NCBI RefSeq assembly: GCF_004360225.1
Contig: NZ_SNUA01000011.1
Location: 62,001-126,000, forward strand
DNA: 64,000 bases
Direction: 5' to 3'
From: Alcanivorax sp. 24
Lineage (GTDB): Bacteria; Pseudomonadota; Gammaproteobacteria; Pseudomonadales; Alcanivoracaceae
Shown: positions 17,797 to 26,861 of the stretch, piece after piece
Numbering within the stretch: position 1 is the first letter of the stretch
How the letters are laid out: each line of letters starts with the position of its first letter
The notes under the pieces: generated by a model
Told to the model about the DNA's origin: nothing
Database searches by the model: none
Seen by the model: only the letters and a program-made list of their open reading frames with translations
Position numbers and translations under genes: made by a program

Positions 17797-18748
17797 GACG
17801 CCCCGCGAACAGCAAATAGAAATAGAGCAGGGCCCAACTGATGCCGCCGACGGTGTATTTGATCTGGGCATCCAGCTCCCGTGAGGACCAGAACGCCTCG
17901 ATCATCGCCGCCAGTACCAGCAGCAGGAACACGCCGTACATGACCGGAAGTGTTTCCCGCGCCGCCCGGCGCAAGGCGTCCACCCGTCGCCAGGAGCCCG
18001 GCGCCACCAGCGACCAGCCCAGGCGCAGCCCGGCGCCGCCGGCCAGCACGATGGCGGTCAACTCCGGGGCCCCATGGGCAATGACGAAGGTATAGAACGG
18101 CTGGCCAGCGCCCACCAGTGTCAGATGGGCGGCGGCGGCGCCGAGGAAACTGCCGTTGAACAGCATCACCACCAGGGCGCCGATGCCGAACAGCAGCCCG
18201 CCGGCGAAGGTGCGGAAGGCGATGCCGATGTTGTTGTAGATGTAGTAGCCGAACATCATCAGATCGTCGGCCCGGTTGCGGTCGCTGCTGTCACGCAGAT
18301 CCGGATGGTACATGTTTTCCAGATCGCTGATGCCGTTGCCGTCCACCACCGTGTGCACCAGCTCGGGGTCATGCAGGATCATGGCCGCCACCACCCCGGC
18401 GGACAGCACGAAGGCGAGGGCACTGATCAGATGCCAGCGCCACATGGCGCGCACCGCTCTCGGGAAACCGCCGCGCAGGAACGCCGCCAGCCCCGGCATC
18501 AGCGGCGCCCGGTGGCGGTAGAGTTGGCGATGGGCGCGCAGCATCAGGTCGTTCAGGTAGTCCTGCAGCACCAGGCTGTAGCCCCGTTCCCGCGACAGCG
18601 CCAACTGATGGCAAAGGTCCTGGTAATCACCGGTGAAGCGCGCCAAATCCACCTTCTTGGGGCGCTGCTTTTTCTCCAGTGCGGTCAGGCCCTGCTCAAG
18701 GCGATGCCACTGGGGCTGATAGCGCTGTTCGAACTGACTTTGTCTCAT
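17783..18748 (-). CDS. Stage II sporulation protein M-like (SpoIIM/DUF95) membrane protein
   Basis: 321 residues. The hydrophilic N-terminal ~105 residues are followed by five or so hydrophobic segments (about 110-130, 175-200, 205-225, 240-262, 280-315). The family pattern NNIGIAFRTFAGGLLFGIGALVVMLFNG and FVIAHGAPELTAIVLAGGAGL is clear. Despite the family name, these proteins occur in non-sporulating bacteria beside RDD and MoxR genes, as here. The ATG overlaps the RDD stop by ATGA. Function in this setting is not known. Confidence 0.87.
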   Translation of the reverse strand: MRQSQFEQRYQPQWHRLEQGLTALEKKQRPKKVDLARFTGDYQDLCHQLALSRERGYSLVLQDYLNDLMLRAHRQLYRHRAPLMPGLAAFLRGGFPRAVRAMWRWHLISALAFVLSAGVVAAMILHDPELVHTVVDGNGISDLENMYHPDLRDSSDRNRADDLMMFGYYIYNNIGIAFRTFAGGLLFGIGALVVMLFNGSFLGAAAAHLTLVGAGQPFYTFVIAHGAPELTAIVLAGGAGLRLGWSLVAPGSWRRVDALRRAARETLPVMYGVFLLLVLAAMIEAFWSSRELDAQIKYTVGGISWALLYFYLLFAGRHGSE

Positions 18749-19411
18749 GCCGCCCCCAGCACGTGATTGACTACCCGGCGCAAGCGCGCCAGGGCGGCCT
18801 CGTCGGCGAGTTCCGGGTAAGCCAGCCGGGCCAGTTCCCGCTGGCGCTCCTCGGACAGCCGCTGGCCGCGATCATGGAAGGCCAGCAGCACCAACTGGTC
18901 GTCCCGGTTCAGCGGCCAATCCGGCGGTTCGCCGCCACCGTCACCGGGGGCCGGGCGGGCTTGCGGCGCGGGCACGTGAATCACCAGGGTATCGGCGGCG
19001 AGATCGCCCAGCCGTTGCTGGCGGGAGGACACCAGCATGACGATGAAGCCGGTCAGGTAGGCAAAAGGGAACAGGTCGGCGGTGCGCAGCAGGTTGCGCA
19101 CCAGCGAGCCGCTGAAACCCACCGGCGCACCGTTGCCGTGCACCACCGCCAGGCCCATCACGGCCTTACCGGGCGTGCGCCCCTGGCGGAATACCTCGAA
19201 CAGCACCGGATAGAACCATTCCAGCAGGAACAGCAGCAACAAATACAGACCGGAGCCGCCACGGCCCAATAACATCAGGGGAGTGGCCACCATCACCAGG
19301 ATCAGGGCACGGATCATCAAATCGATGCCGTAGGCCATGCCGCGCGGCAGCGGCCCGGCCAGGGACAAGGTCAGCCGCGCGCCTTCCGGCGTATCGATAT
19401 GCAGACGTTCA

Positions 19412-19428
<17 letters not shown>
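18745..19428 (-). CDS. RDD family membrane protein
   Basis: 227 residues. The RDD domain fills residues about 20-140: LARGMAYGIDLMIRALI-type first helix, LLFLLEWFYPVLFEVFRQGRTPGKAVMGLAVVHGNG, then SLVRNLLRTADLFPFAYLTGFIVMLVSS and QQRLGDLAADTLVI. A polar C-terminal part carries a conserved-looking RLAYPELADEAALARLRRVV segment. RDD proteins are multi-pass proteins of mostly unknown function, often tied to MoxR/SpoIIM operons as here. The gene overlaps the DUF2069 gene by 17 bases. Confidence 0.87.
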
Positions 19429-20696
<1,268 letters not shown>

Positions 20697-20806
20697 GGCC
20701 TCGCTCCCCTTGCGAATATATGGGCGCTGCCGTCTCCGTGTCAGGCGGCGCGCGCGAAAGCCCCCGATTGTACGGCAGTGAGCCGTGTTTGTGGGAGATT
20801 CCACCG

Positions 20807-20876
20807 ATTCGCTGGCAAGCCAGCTTCCCACAGCGGCTTCGAGGCCCCTCCGTGGGAAGCTGGCTTGCCAGCGAAT
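20807..20876. repeat. REP-like palindrome between divergent arsC and yihY
   Basis: The arms are ATTCGCTGGCAAGCCAGC and its inverse around CTTCCCACAGCGGCTTCG. The inner stem is TGGC-AA-GCCA. Unlike most copies here it lies between divergent genes, 20 bases before the yihY start. Confidence 0.8.
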
Positions 20877-20896
20877 TATCAGGACATAGAAAACCG

Positions 20897-22198
20897 ATGA
20901 CGGACCAGGACGATACACCTCTGATTCCCTTTCGCGTGCGCATGCAATCCCTGGTGTCGTTCCTGCGCCTGCTGCGCCGCCAGTTCGTCGAGGACGGTTG
21001 TCTGTCATCGGCGGCGGCGCTCACCTATACCACCTTGTTCGCCATCGTTCCGGTGATGACGGTGATGTTCACCGTGATATCGGCGATCCCGGCGCTCAAC
21101 GAACGGGGGCTGGCGATTCGTCAGTGGGCGTTCCAGTATTTCGTGCCGTCCGCCGGAGATCAGATCCTCAGCCATCTGGAAGGCTTCTCGCGGCAGGCCA
21201 CCAATCTCACCGTGGTGGGGGCCTTGTTTCTGGTGGTGACCTCGGTGTTGATGTTGCGCACCATCGAGCAGTCGTTGAATCGCATCTGGCGGATTGGCAA
21301 GCCGCGCAAGGGGCTGACCAGTCTGATGATGTACTGGGCGGTGTTGTCTCTGGGCCCGATCCTGCTGGGTGCGGGCCTGGGTATCAGTTCCTATCTCACT
21401 TCCGTTTCCCTGGTCACCGACACAGTGGCTTATCTGGGGGGAGACCGTTTCTGGCTGCGCGCCTTGCCGGTGGTGATGACCACCGGTTTGCTATCGTTGC
21501 TGTACATCGTGGTGCCGAACACCTCGGTGCCGATTCGCCAGGGCGTGCTCGGTGCGGTGCTGGCGGCGTTGGCGTTCGAACTGGCCAAGGGCGGCTTCGC
21601 TTTCTTTATCCGGCAGGTGCCCAGCTATCAGGTCATCTACGGCGCCTTCGCCATGGTGCCGGTGTTTTTGTTATGGATTTATATCTCCTGGATCATCGTT
21701 CTCGCCGGCGCCGAGCTGGTGCGTGGCCTGGTGGTGTTCGAGGAGTTTCGTCGCCGGGTGCCGCGCACCCAATCGTTGCTGCGCTTGCTGTGTGTGCTGT
21801 GGACACGACAACGTAACGGAGAAGTGCTACGTGATAACGAGGTGCAGCGTGTGCTGCGGGAGGCCGGCGTCACGCACTGGGACGAATTCCGTAATCTGCT
21901 CGATGACCTCGGCTTGATTTGCCGCACCGACGAGGGCGGTTATATGTTGAGCGGGGATTTACGTTCGTTGACCCTGGCGGAGCTGCTCGCCATGTTACCC
22001 TGGACCAGCGAACAGCAACTGAGCGTCAATGCCCAGGGGCTGGAACCCTGGGAGGCGGTGCTCAAGGCACGATGCGATCAGGCGCGCGAGGGCATGCGCG
22101 CGCCACTGTCGTTTGCTCTGGAAACGCTGTTCGAGAACCAGTTGTCGGAAACCGACGACGGCCCTCCGCGGGCTGGTGACCGGCACGGCGGTGAATAG
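20897..22198 (+). CDS. YihY/BrkB family inner-membrane protein
   Basis: 433 residues from ATG at 20897; the longer frame reads through the REP upstream. Six hydrophobic helices fill about residues 35-275, with the family motif DGCLSSAAALTYTTLFAIVPVMTVMF near residue 35, then FLVVTSVLMLRTIEQSLNRIW and GAFAMVPVFLLWIYISWIIVLAGAEL. A cytosolic C-terminal domain (about 300-433) looks like a winged helix (VQRVLREAGVTHWDEFRNLLDDLGLI). Formerly miscalled ribonuclease BN; the function is unknown. It stands before acylphosphatase with a 38-base gap. Confidence 0.88.
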   Translation: MTDQDDTPLIPFRVRMQSLVSFLRLLRRQFVEDGCLSSAAALTYTTLFAIVPVMTVMFTVISAIPALNERGLAIRQWAFQYFVPSAGDQILSHLEGFSRQATNLTVVGALFLVVTSVLMLRTIEQSLNRIWRIGKPRKGLTSLMMYWAVLSLGPILLGAGLGISSYLTSVSLVTDTVAYLGGDRFWLRALPVVMTTGLLSLLYIVVPNTSVPIRQGVLGAVLAALAFELAKGGFAFFIRQVPSYQVIYGAFAMVPVFLLWIYISWIIVLAGAELVRGLVVFEEFRRRVPRTQSLLRLLCVLWTRQRNGEVLRDNEVQRVLREAGVTHWDEFRNLLDDLGLICRTDEGGYMLSGDLRSLTLAELLAMLPWTSEQQLSVNAQGLEPWEAVLKARCDQAREGMRAPLSFALETLFENQLSETDDGPPRAGDRHGGE

Positions 22199-22236
22199 AT
22201 CGTAAACAGGCTCTTGGCAAGAAGGGATGAGGGATC

Positions 22237-22506
22237 ATGATTGCCCGTCAAGTGGTGGTGCGTGGCCGTGTTCAGGGCGTGTATTTTCGTGCCAGCACCT
22301 GTGATGAAGCCCGCCAACGCGGCGTGGTGGGCTGGGTCCGCAATCTGGACGATGGCGGTGTGGAAGCCTGGCTGGAGGGCAGCGAGGAAGCGGTCAGTGC
22401 CTTGTTGGCCTGGATGCGCCGCGGCCCGACCCGGGCGCGGGTCACTGAAGTGACGCAAACCGAACGCAGCCCGAAAGGCTACGAGGACTTCGAGGTATCC
22501 CGGTGA
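22237..22506 (+). CDS. acyP: Acylphosphatase
   Basis: 89 residues, the normal size. The signature VVRGRVQGVYFRAST carries the phosphate-binding loop and catalytic Arg18. GWVRNLDDGGVEAWLEG carries catalytic Asn36. It hydrolyses carboxyl-phosphate bonds such as acetyl phosphate in the cytoplasm. The stop codon overlaps the GTG start of the next gene (GTGA), so the two are probably translated together. Confidence 0.93.
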   Translation: MIARQVVVRGRVQGVYFRASTCDEARQRGVVGWVRNLDDGGVEAWLEGSEEAVSALLAWMRRGPTRARVTEVTQTERSPKGYEDFEVSR

Positions 22507-23378
22507 AACGAGTTGAACTGGTGAACGGCGATCTGCGTTTTCCGGCGTTGCTGGCCGGTGATGGCGAGCCGGTATTGTTGCTGCATGGTTTTCCGGATAC
22601 CCATGAGAACTGGGCGGATATCATGGAGCGGCTGGCAGGCGCCGGTTATACCGCCGTGGCCCCGGCATTGCGCGGCTATGCGCCGTCCTGTCAGCCCGGC
22701 AGCGGTGACTATGCGCTGACCGCCGCGTTGGAGGATCTGATGGCCTTCACCGACCAGTTGGGCGGACGCCTGCACCTGGTCGGCCATGATTGGGGCGCGG
22801 TGCTGGGCTACCTGGCCTGTGCCCGTTACCCGGAAACCTTCAGCTCTTTTTCCGCGCTGGCGATCCCGCCTTTGAAGCGCTTGCCCCAGGCGCTGTTGCG
22901 GGTGCCGGAGCAGTTGGGCTTGAGCGCCTATATTCCGTTTTTCCAACTGCCATTGGCGGCGGAGACCTGGCTCAACCGCAACGATCTGGACGGTGTCGCC
23001 ACGCTGTGGCGGCGCTGGTCGCCGGGCTGGGAAGGGGGACGGTATCTGGAACAGGCCAAGCACACTCTGGCCCAGCCCGGCGTCCTGGCCGCCGCCTTGG
23101 GCTGGTACCGGCACTTGCCCCGGCTATGGCGGCGGGACCTGCGTCAGGCCAGCAAAACACTGCTGGGAGAAACCCGGGTACCGACTCAGGTTCTACTGGG
23201 CGAAAGCGACGGCTGCATGAGCCCGCGCCTGTTGGACCACACCATATACCCCGCCGATTTTCCCGAGGGCTTGTACGCTCATACCGTGGAGAACGCCGGC
23301 CACTTCCTGCACCTGCAACAACCGGGCGCCGTGGCGGAGCTTTTGGTGGAGCACATTCGCAGAGAAGAAGGCAGTTAG
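22503..23378 (+). CDS. Alpha/beta hydrolase, epoxide hydrolase/dehalogenase-like
   Basis: 291 residues, starting with GTG at 22503 inside the acyP stop. The fold landmarks are the HGFPDTHENW oxyanion loop, the nucleophile elbow VGHDWGAVLGY with Asp96 as nucleophile, and the late histidine in TVENAGHFLHLQQP. An Asp nucleophile points to the epoxide hydrolase/haloalkane dehalogenase branch rather than esterases. The substrate is unknown. The stop codon TAG lies inside the first heptamer (GTTAGGA) of the repeat that follows. Confidence 0.85.
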   Translation: MKRVELVNGDLRFPALLAGDGEPVLLLHGFPDTHENWADIMERLAGAGYTAVAPALRGYAPSCQPGSGDYALTAALEDLMAFTDQLGGRLHLVGHDWGAVLGYLACARYPETFSSFSALAIPPLKRLPQALLRVPEQLGLSAYIPFFQLPLAAETWLNRNDLDGVATLWRRWSPGWEGGRYLEQAKHTLAQPGVLAAALGWYRHLPRLWRRDLRQASKTLLGETRVPTQVLLGESDGCMSPRLLDHTIYPADFPEGLYAHTVENAGHFLHLQQPGAVAELLVEHIRREEGS

Positions 23379-23576
23379 GAGTGAATAGTGAATAGTTAAT
23401 AGCGAAAAAAAAAGTGCGGTTCATACGTTTTCTGTGGGAGCTTACCTGCAAGCGAATATTACTGAAAACTTGGGCAAACTCCATTCGCTTGCAAGCAAGC
23501 TTCCCACAGTAGCTAAGGCTCACCTGTTTTGGTTTTTCATTTTTTCACTGTTAACTATTCACTGTTCACTCTTAAT
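23374..23576. repeat. Heptamer-armed composite element with inner REP, family 1 (GTGAATA variant)
   Basis: Left arm 23374-23401: GTTAGGA, GTGAATA, GTGAATA, GTTAATA, then GCGAAAA. Right arm 23549-23576 reads, inverted, ATTAAGA, GTGAACA, GTGAATA, GTTAACA. A REP-like palindrome lies inside (23432-23510). The left arm contains the stop codon of the hydrolase gene and the right arm contains the stop codon of the convergent DUF1835 gene. Confidence 0.85.
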
Positions 23577-24859
23577 TGCCTTGTCGGTTGTCCACTACTC
23601 TTGTCAATGCACCAGCAGGCGTGGGTGCCGCCGATGGGGATGCCGCCGACCCAGCGTACCGGTGGACGACTGTCCAGCCAGTTACGGTAGCCACTAAGCA
23701 CACCATGGCCGGCATGGGTGACATCCAGCAGGCCCTCATCCCAGGAATGCCCCGGCGTGCGCTGGTATTCCAGCAGCGCGCGTTCGCCTTCCAGCAGGGG
23801 TTTTAAAACCCAACGGAACATTTGTGGAGATAAATAGGGAAGAGGTTCACGCTCCTCCTGCAAGGCGTGATACAGCCCGCGCACGGAAATCGGGCCCCGT
23901 TCCGCCACCAGTTGAGCCGCCAGTTGTTCGCTCAGTCCCAGGCCAGTGGCCGGGTCCGGCAGTTCCAACAGGTGACGGCGCAGCGCCCGGCCGAGCATGG
24001 GCAACGCCGAGGTAGTGTGCCGGGACAGGCGGTAAAGCGCTTCGGGGTGGTTGGCGGTCACCGCGTGCCAGGCCGCTTCGCCCAGCGATAATTGCGCGGT
24101 ATTGACGGTGTACCGTCGTCGCCACAACCAGTTGAGGACAAAGGGCGCCAGTTGGGTAAGACAGCGGAAACGCTTGACCCCCGGCACTGATTCCACCGCG
24201 ATCAATTGCAGCGGACCGCCATGGGGATTATGGCTGAACTGGTGCAACAGCCGGGCCAGAATCAGTTGGTCCTGACTGTCGTGCTGGAACCACAATACCA
24301 CGCGCCGTCCGCGCGCGACTTGCGCCAGCCGGTCCTGAATCTCTTGCTGCTCCCGTGCCACCCGTTGCCAGTCCTGTTGCCGCAGATTGGCCAGAAAGCG
24401 GCTGCGCCGCTGCCGGAACAGCGGTATCGGTTCGTTACGCAGGGGGCCGAGACTGTACGGGTCCGCCAGGCTCACTATTTCACCGACGAAGCCGGCTTCA
24501 CGTAGACGTGGGGTCAGGTCCATGGCGCCGCACAGATGCAGAGTGGCCTCATCGCCGTCGGGGCTGAGGCCGTACAGCGGCTGGCTGTGTTCCAGCTCGC
24601 GAATGTGGTGGCTCTGCGAGGCCCAGTCCGCGAAACCCTGTTCTCGAGCGATGGCGCGCCGGGCATCGGCCAGGGTGAAGGGTTGACGTTGTACACGGCG
24701 TCGCGCGGCCAGCCTCAACACCGCCGGGGTGTGATGTCGGCGCGCTCCGCGAAGCAGATTGCAGGCACGGCGTTCCTGTCTTTCCAGCGTTAGATGGCCG
24801 TGTACAAAGGGGCTGGATGGAGCGGGTACTGCGGAAGACATGTCATGGTCCCTGGACAT
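23555..24859 (-). CDS. DUF1835 domain protein
   Basis: 434 residues. The ATG at 24859 gives MSRDHDMSS; a second ATG at 24841 is also possible. An N-terminal segment of ~100 residues (ankyrin-like, DARRAIAREQGFADWASQS) precedes the DUF1835 region (HLCGAMDLTPRLREAGFVGEIVSLADPYSLGPL, from about residue 107). A WLWRRRYTVNTAQLSLGEAAWHAVTANHPEAL segment follows. Function unknown. The last ~7 residues (LRVNSE and stop) are encoded by the right heptamer arm of the adjacent repeat, so the original C-terminus may have been altered by the element. Confidence 0.82.
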   Translation of the reverse strand: MSRDHDMSSAVPAPSSPFVHGHLTLERQERRACNLLRGARRHHTPAVLRLAARRRVQRQPFTLADARRAIAREQGFADWASQSHHIRELEHSQPLYGLSPDGDEATLHLCGAMDLTPRLREAGFVGEIVSLADPYSLGPLRNEPIPLFRQRRSRFLANLRQQDWQRVAREQQEIQDRLAQVARGRRVVLWFQHDSQDQLILARLLHQFSHNPHGGPLQLIAVESVPGVKRFRCLTQLAPFVLNWLWRRRYTVNTAQLSLGEAAWHAVTANHPEALYRLSRHTTSALPMLGRALRRHLLELPDPATGLGLSEQLAAQLVAERGPISVRGLYHALQEEREPLPYLSPQMFRWVLKPLLEGERALLEYQRTPGHSWDEGLLDVTHAGHGVLSGYRNWLDSRPPVRWVGGIPIGGTHACWCIDKSSGQPTRQLRVNSE

Positions 24860-25021
24860 TCTTCAAACCGGTTCCTCCACCATAAATCGGTGAGGGAAAC
24901 GGTCAATATGCATACCGGCGGGAACGGCCAGGTTTTCATAAGTTTTACCAATCAAATAACACAGACACGCTGATTCGCCTTTGGCTCGCTAGCTCAGCCT
25001 TGCGGACATGATTTCGCACCG

Positions 25022-25092
25022 TATTCGCTGCCGAGGCAGCTTCCCACAGCGGCTTCGTGGTCCCTCTGTGGGAAGCTGGCTTGCCAGCGAAT
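25022..25092. repeat. REP-like palindrome downstream of the HSL-type esterase gene
   Basis: The arms are TTCGCTGCCGAGGCAGC and, inverted, GCTGGCTTGCCAGCGAAT around the constant CTTCCCACAGCGGCTTCG. The two arms carry different inner stems (TGCC-GA-GGCA and TGGC-AA-GCCA), so this copy is a mixed pair. Confidence 0.75.
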
Positions 25093-25123
25093 CATGGGGC
25101 ACCACCGGCTCACGAACCGCGAT

Positions 25124-26101
25124 TCAAGTTCGGGGCATCCGGCCCAGGAATTCACCGATACACCGATAGGTTTCCTCGCACGCCTCCGGCACCAGATCCT
25201 CCAGATTCAGGTAAGCGTGAATCATGTCGGGAAAATGTACGTGCTGGTGAGGGACGCCGACTTGATCCAGACGATCGCGGTAGCGCAGGCCCTCATCACG
25301 CAGCGGGCACAGGCCGGCGGTGATCACCAGGGTCTCCGGCATGCCCGCGCCCATGGGCATGTACAGCGGAGAATGGGCGCGCCGGTCCTCGCCGTGCTGG
25401 AAGTAATGGTCCACATACCATTCAATACGTGGTGTTTCCAACAAATAGCCGTGGCTGTTTTCCGTCAATGATGGCTGTTCCAGGGTGTAATCCAGGCTCG
25501 GGTAGATCAGTACCTGTCGTTGCGGGCGATGTTCGGTGTCGTCCTGCAACAGGGCGGAAATCGTGGCGGCCAAAGCGCCGCCGCCGGAGTCGCCGGCCAG
25601 CGTCAGCCACCGCTGTACCGGATAACCTTCCCGGGACAGCAGCGGGTAGAGTCCGCGTGTCACCGCCAGGCAGTCCTCCAGACCCGCCGGGTAGGGGTGT
25701 TCCGGCGCCAGCCGGTACTCCACCGACAGCAGCAGATGACCACTGGCCTCGGCCAGTTTGCGGCAGATCGGGTCGTACACCTGGACGCTGCCGGCCATGT
25801 GGCCGCCGCCGTGAAAAAACACACACACCGGCTTGCGCCGGCCCGGTGCCGGATCATAGGCGCGTACCGTGATGGCGTGCCCGTCCGCGTCCACAACCAG
25901 ATCGCGCACTTCGGCGATGTCGGGAATATCCGTGACCAGCGTTTCGGTCATCCCCGCCAGGCTGTCGCGCACCATGGCGGGGGTGGCGTCGATGCCTTTG
26001 TGGCGCTGTTCCTCGAGCAGGTGGTTGAGCCGGGTGAGCCAGGGCAACAGACCGGGGTGGAGAGTCTTGCTCAGCATGCCTCTCAACATTCCTCTCAGCA
26101 T
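25124..26101 (-). CDS. HSL-family alpha/beta hydrolase (esterase/lipase)
   Basis: 325 residues; in-frame ATGs at 26089 and 26077 (the latter with AGAGG before it) are alternative starts. The hormone-sensitive lipase pattern is complete: oxyanion motif FFHGGGHMAG, nucleophile elbow GDSGGGALA with catalytic Ser, and VITAGLCPLRDEGLRYRDRL and HFPDMIHAYLNL supplying Asp and His. It is a cytoplasmic carboxylester hydrolase for short or medium acyl esters. It is the last gene of a minus-strand run with two MaoC proteins and an acyl-CoA ligase, suggesting it frees an acid for CoA activation. Confidence 0.9.
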   Translation of the reverse strand: MLRGMLRGMLSKTLHPGLLPWLTRLNHLLEEQRHKGIDATPAMVRDSLAGMTETLVTDIPDIAEVRDLVVDADGHAITVRAYDPAPGRRKPVCVFFHGGGHMAGSVQVYDPICRKLAEASGHLLLSVEYRLAPEHPYPAGLEDCLAVTRGLYPLLSREGYPVQRWLTLAGDSGGGALAATISALLQDDTEHRPQRQVLIYPSLDYTLEQPSLTENSHGYLLETPRIEWYVDHYFQHGEDRRAHSPLYMPMGAGMPETLVITAGLCPLRDEGLRYRDRLDQVGVPHQHVHFPDMIHAYLNLEDLVPEACEETYRCIGEFLGRMPRT

Positions 26102-26478
26102 TGAAACAGCACCAGGGCTTCACCGGAACAGATCATCCGGCCATCGGCGCCGGTGCATTCGGTGGCCAGATTGACCAGCGCCTTATCGGCGCGCAGACGG
26201 GTCACGGTGACTTTGGCGGTGATCGCCTCGCCCACATCCGCGTCCTGTTCGAAGTGCAGGCTCTGCTTGAGATAGTTGGTGCCGTGGCCGGGCAGTTCCT
26301 CGCCGAGCAGATAGGAAAACAGACCGGCAATGAGCGGCTCCGGCACGGTGGCGCACCGGGCCTCCGGGAAGTCGACCAGCGCGCACCAGCGGTTCAGGTC
26401 CGCGGCGCTGAACTGACGGGAAACGGTGGCCTGGTCGCCGACCTTGAGGGCGTGAAAACGGGGCAGAGTCTCGCTCAC
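26095..26478 (-). CDS. MaoC-like hotdog-fold protein
   Basis: 127 residues. The hotdog pattern is recognisable (FHALKVGDQATVSRQFSAADLNRWCALVDF, then PLIAGLFSYLLGEELPGHGTNYLKQSLHF and VTVTRLRADKALVNLATECT). The usual D-x-NPxH catalytic motif of hydratase MaoC proteins is not obvious, so it may be a non-catalytic partner of the next-door MaoC protein or a thioesterase-like variant. It overlaps both neighbours by 4-7 bases. Pairs of short hotdog proteins often form heterodimeric enoyl-CoA hydratases; that is inference here. Confidence 0.75.
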   Translation of the reverse strand: MSETLPRFHALKVGDQATVSRQFSAADLNRWCALVDFPEARCATVPEPLIAGLFSYLLGEELPGHGTNYLKQSLHFEQDADVGEAITAKVTVTRLRADKALVNLATECTGADGRMICSGEALVLFQC

Positions 26479-26861
26479 GGGGTGTTCTCCTCGGCGCTGT
26501 GAATACGGGCGCGGCCTTCCAGGCAGACGCTGCCATCGGCCTTGATCACGCGGGTGGTGAACAGATCGTCCTGTTGCCGCGCCTCGACGATCATCGTCAA
26601 CTCTTCGCCGGCATAGGCGGGGGCGGGGAACATCAGTTCCTGCATGGACAGGGTGGCGCCGGGCCAGGACCGGGCGATCAGCGCGCGCAGATGGGAAAAC
26701 AACAGCATGCCATGGGATACGGTGGCGCCGAAGCGGGTCACCGAGGCGTACTGGGGATCCACGTGAATGGGATTGTGGTCGCCGCTGATCCCGGCGAAGT
26801 GATCAAAGTCCTGTTGGGACAAGGTCACGGCCTGCTCCAGCCGTGCTTTATTCAGCGCCAT
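26475..26861 (-). CDS. MaoC family (R)-specific enoyl-CoA hydratase
   Basis: 128 residues, a single hotdog domain. The hydratase signature is intact: FAGISGDHNPIHVDPQYASVTRFGATVSHGML, with Asp and His as the expected catalytic pair. It would hydrate 2-enoyl-CoA to (R)-3-hydroxyacyl-CoA. It is overlapped by the acyl-CoA ligase upstream (14 bases) and the second hotdog gene downstream (4 bases), so the three are one transcription unit. Confidence 0.88.
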   Translation of the reverse strand: MALNKARLEQAVTLSQQDFDHFAGISGDHNPIHVDPQYASVTRFGATVSHGMLLFSHLRALIARSWPGATLSMQELMFPAPAYAGEELTMIVEARQQDDLFTTRVIKADGSVCLEGRARIHSAEENTP

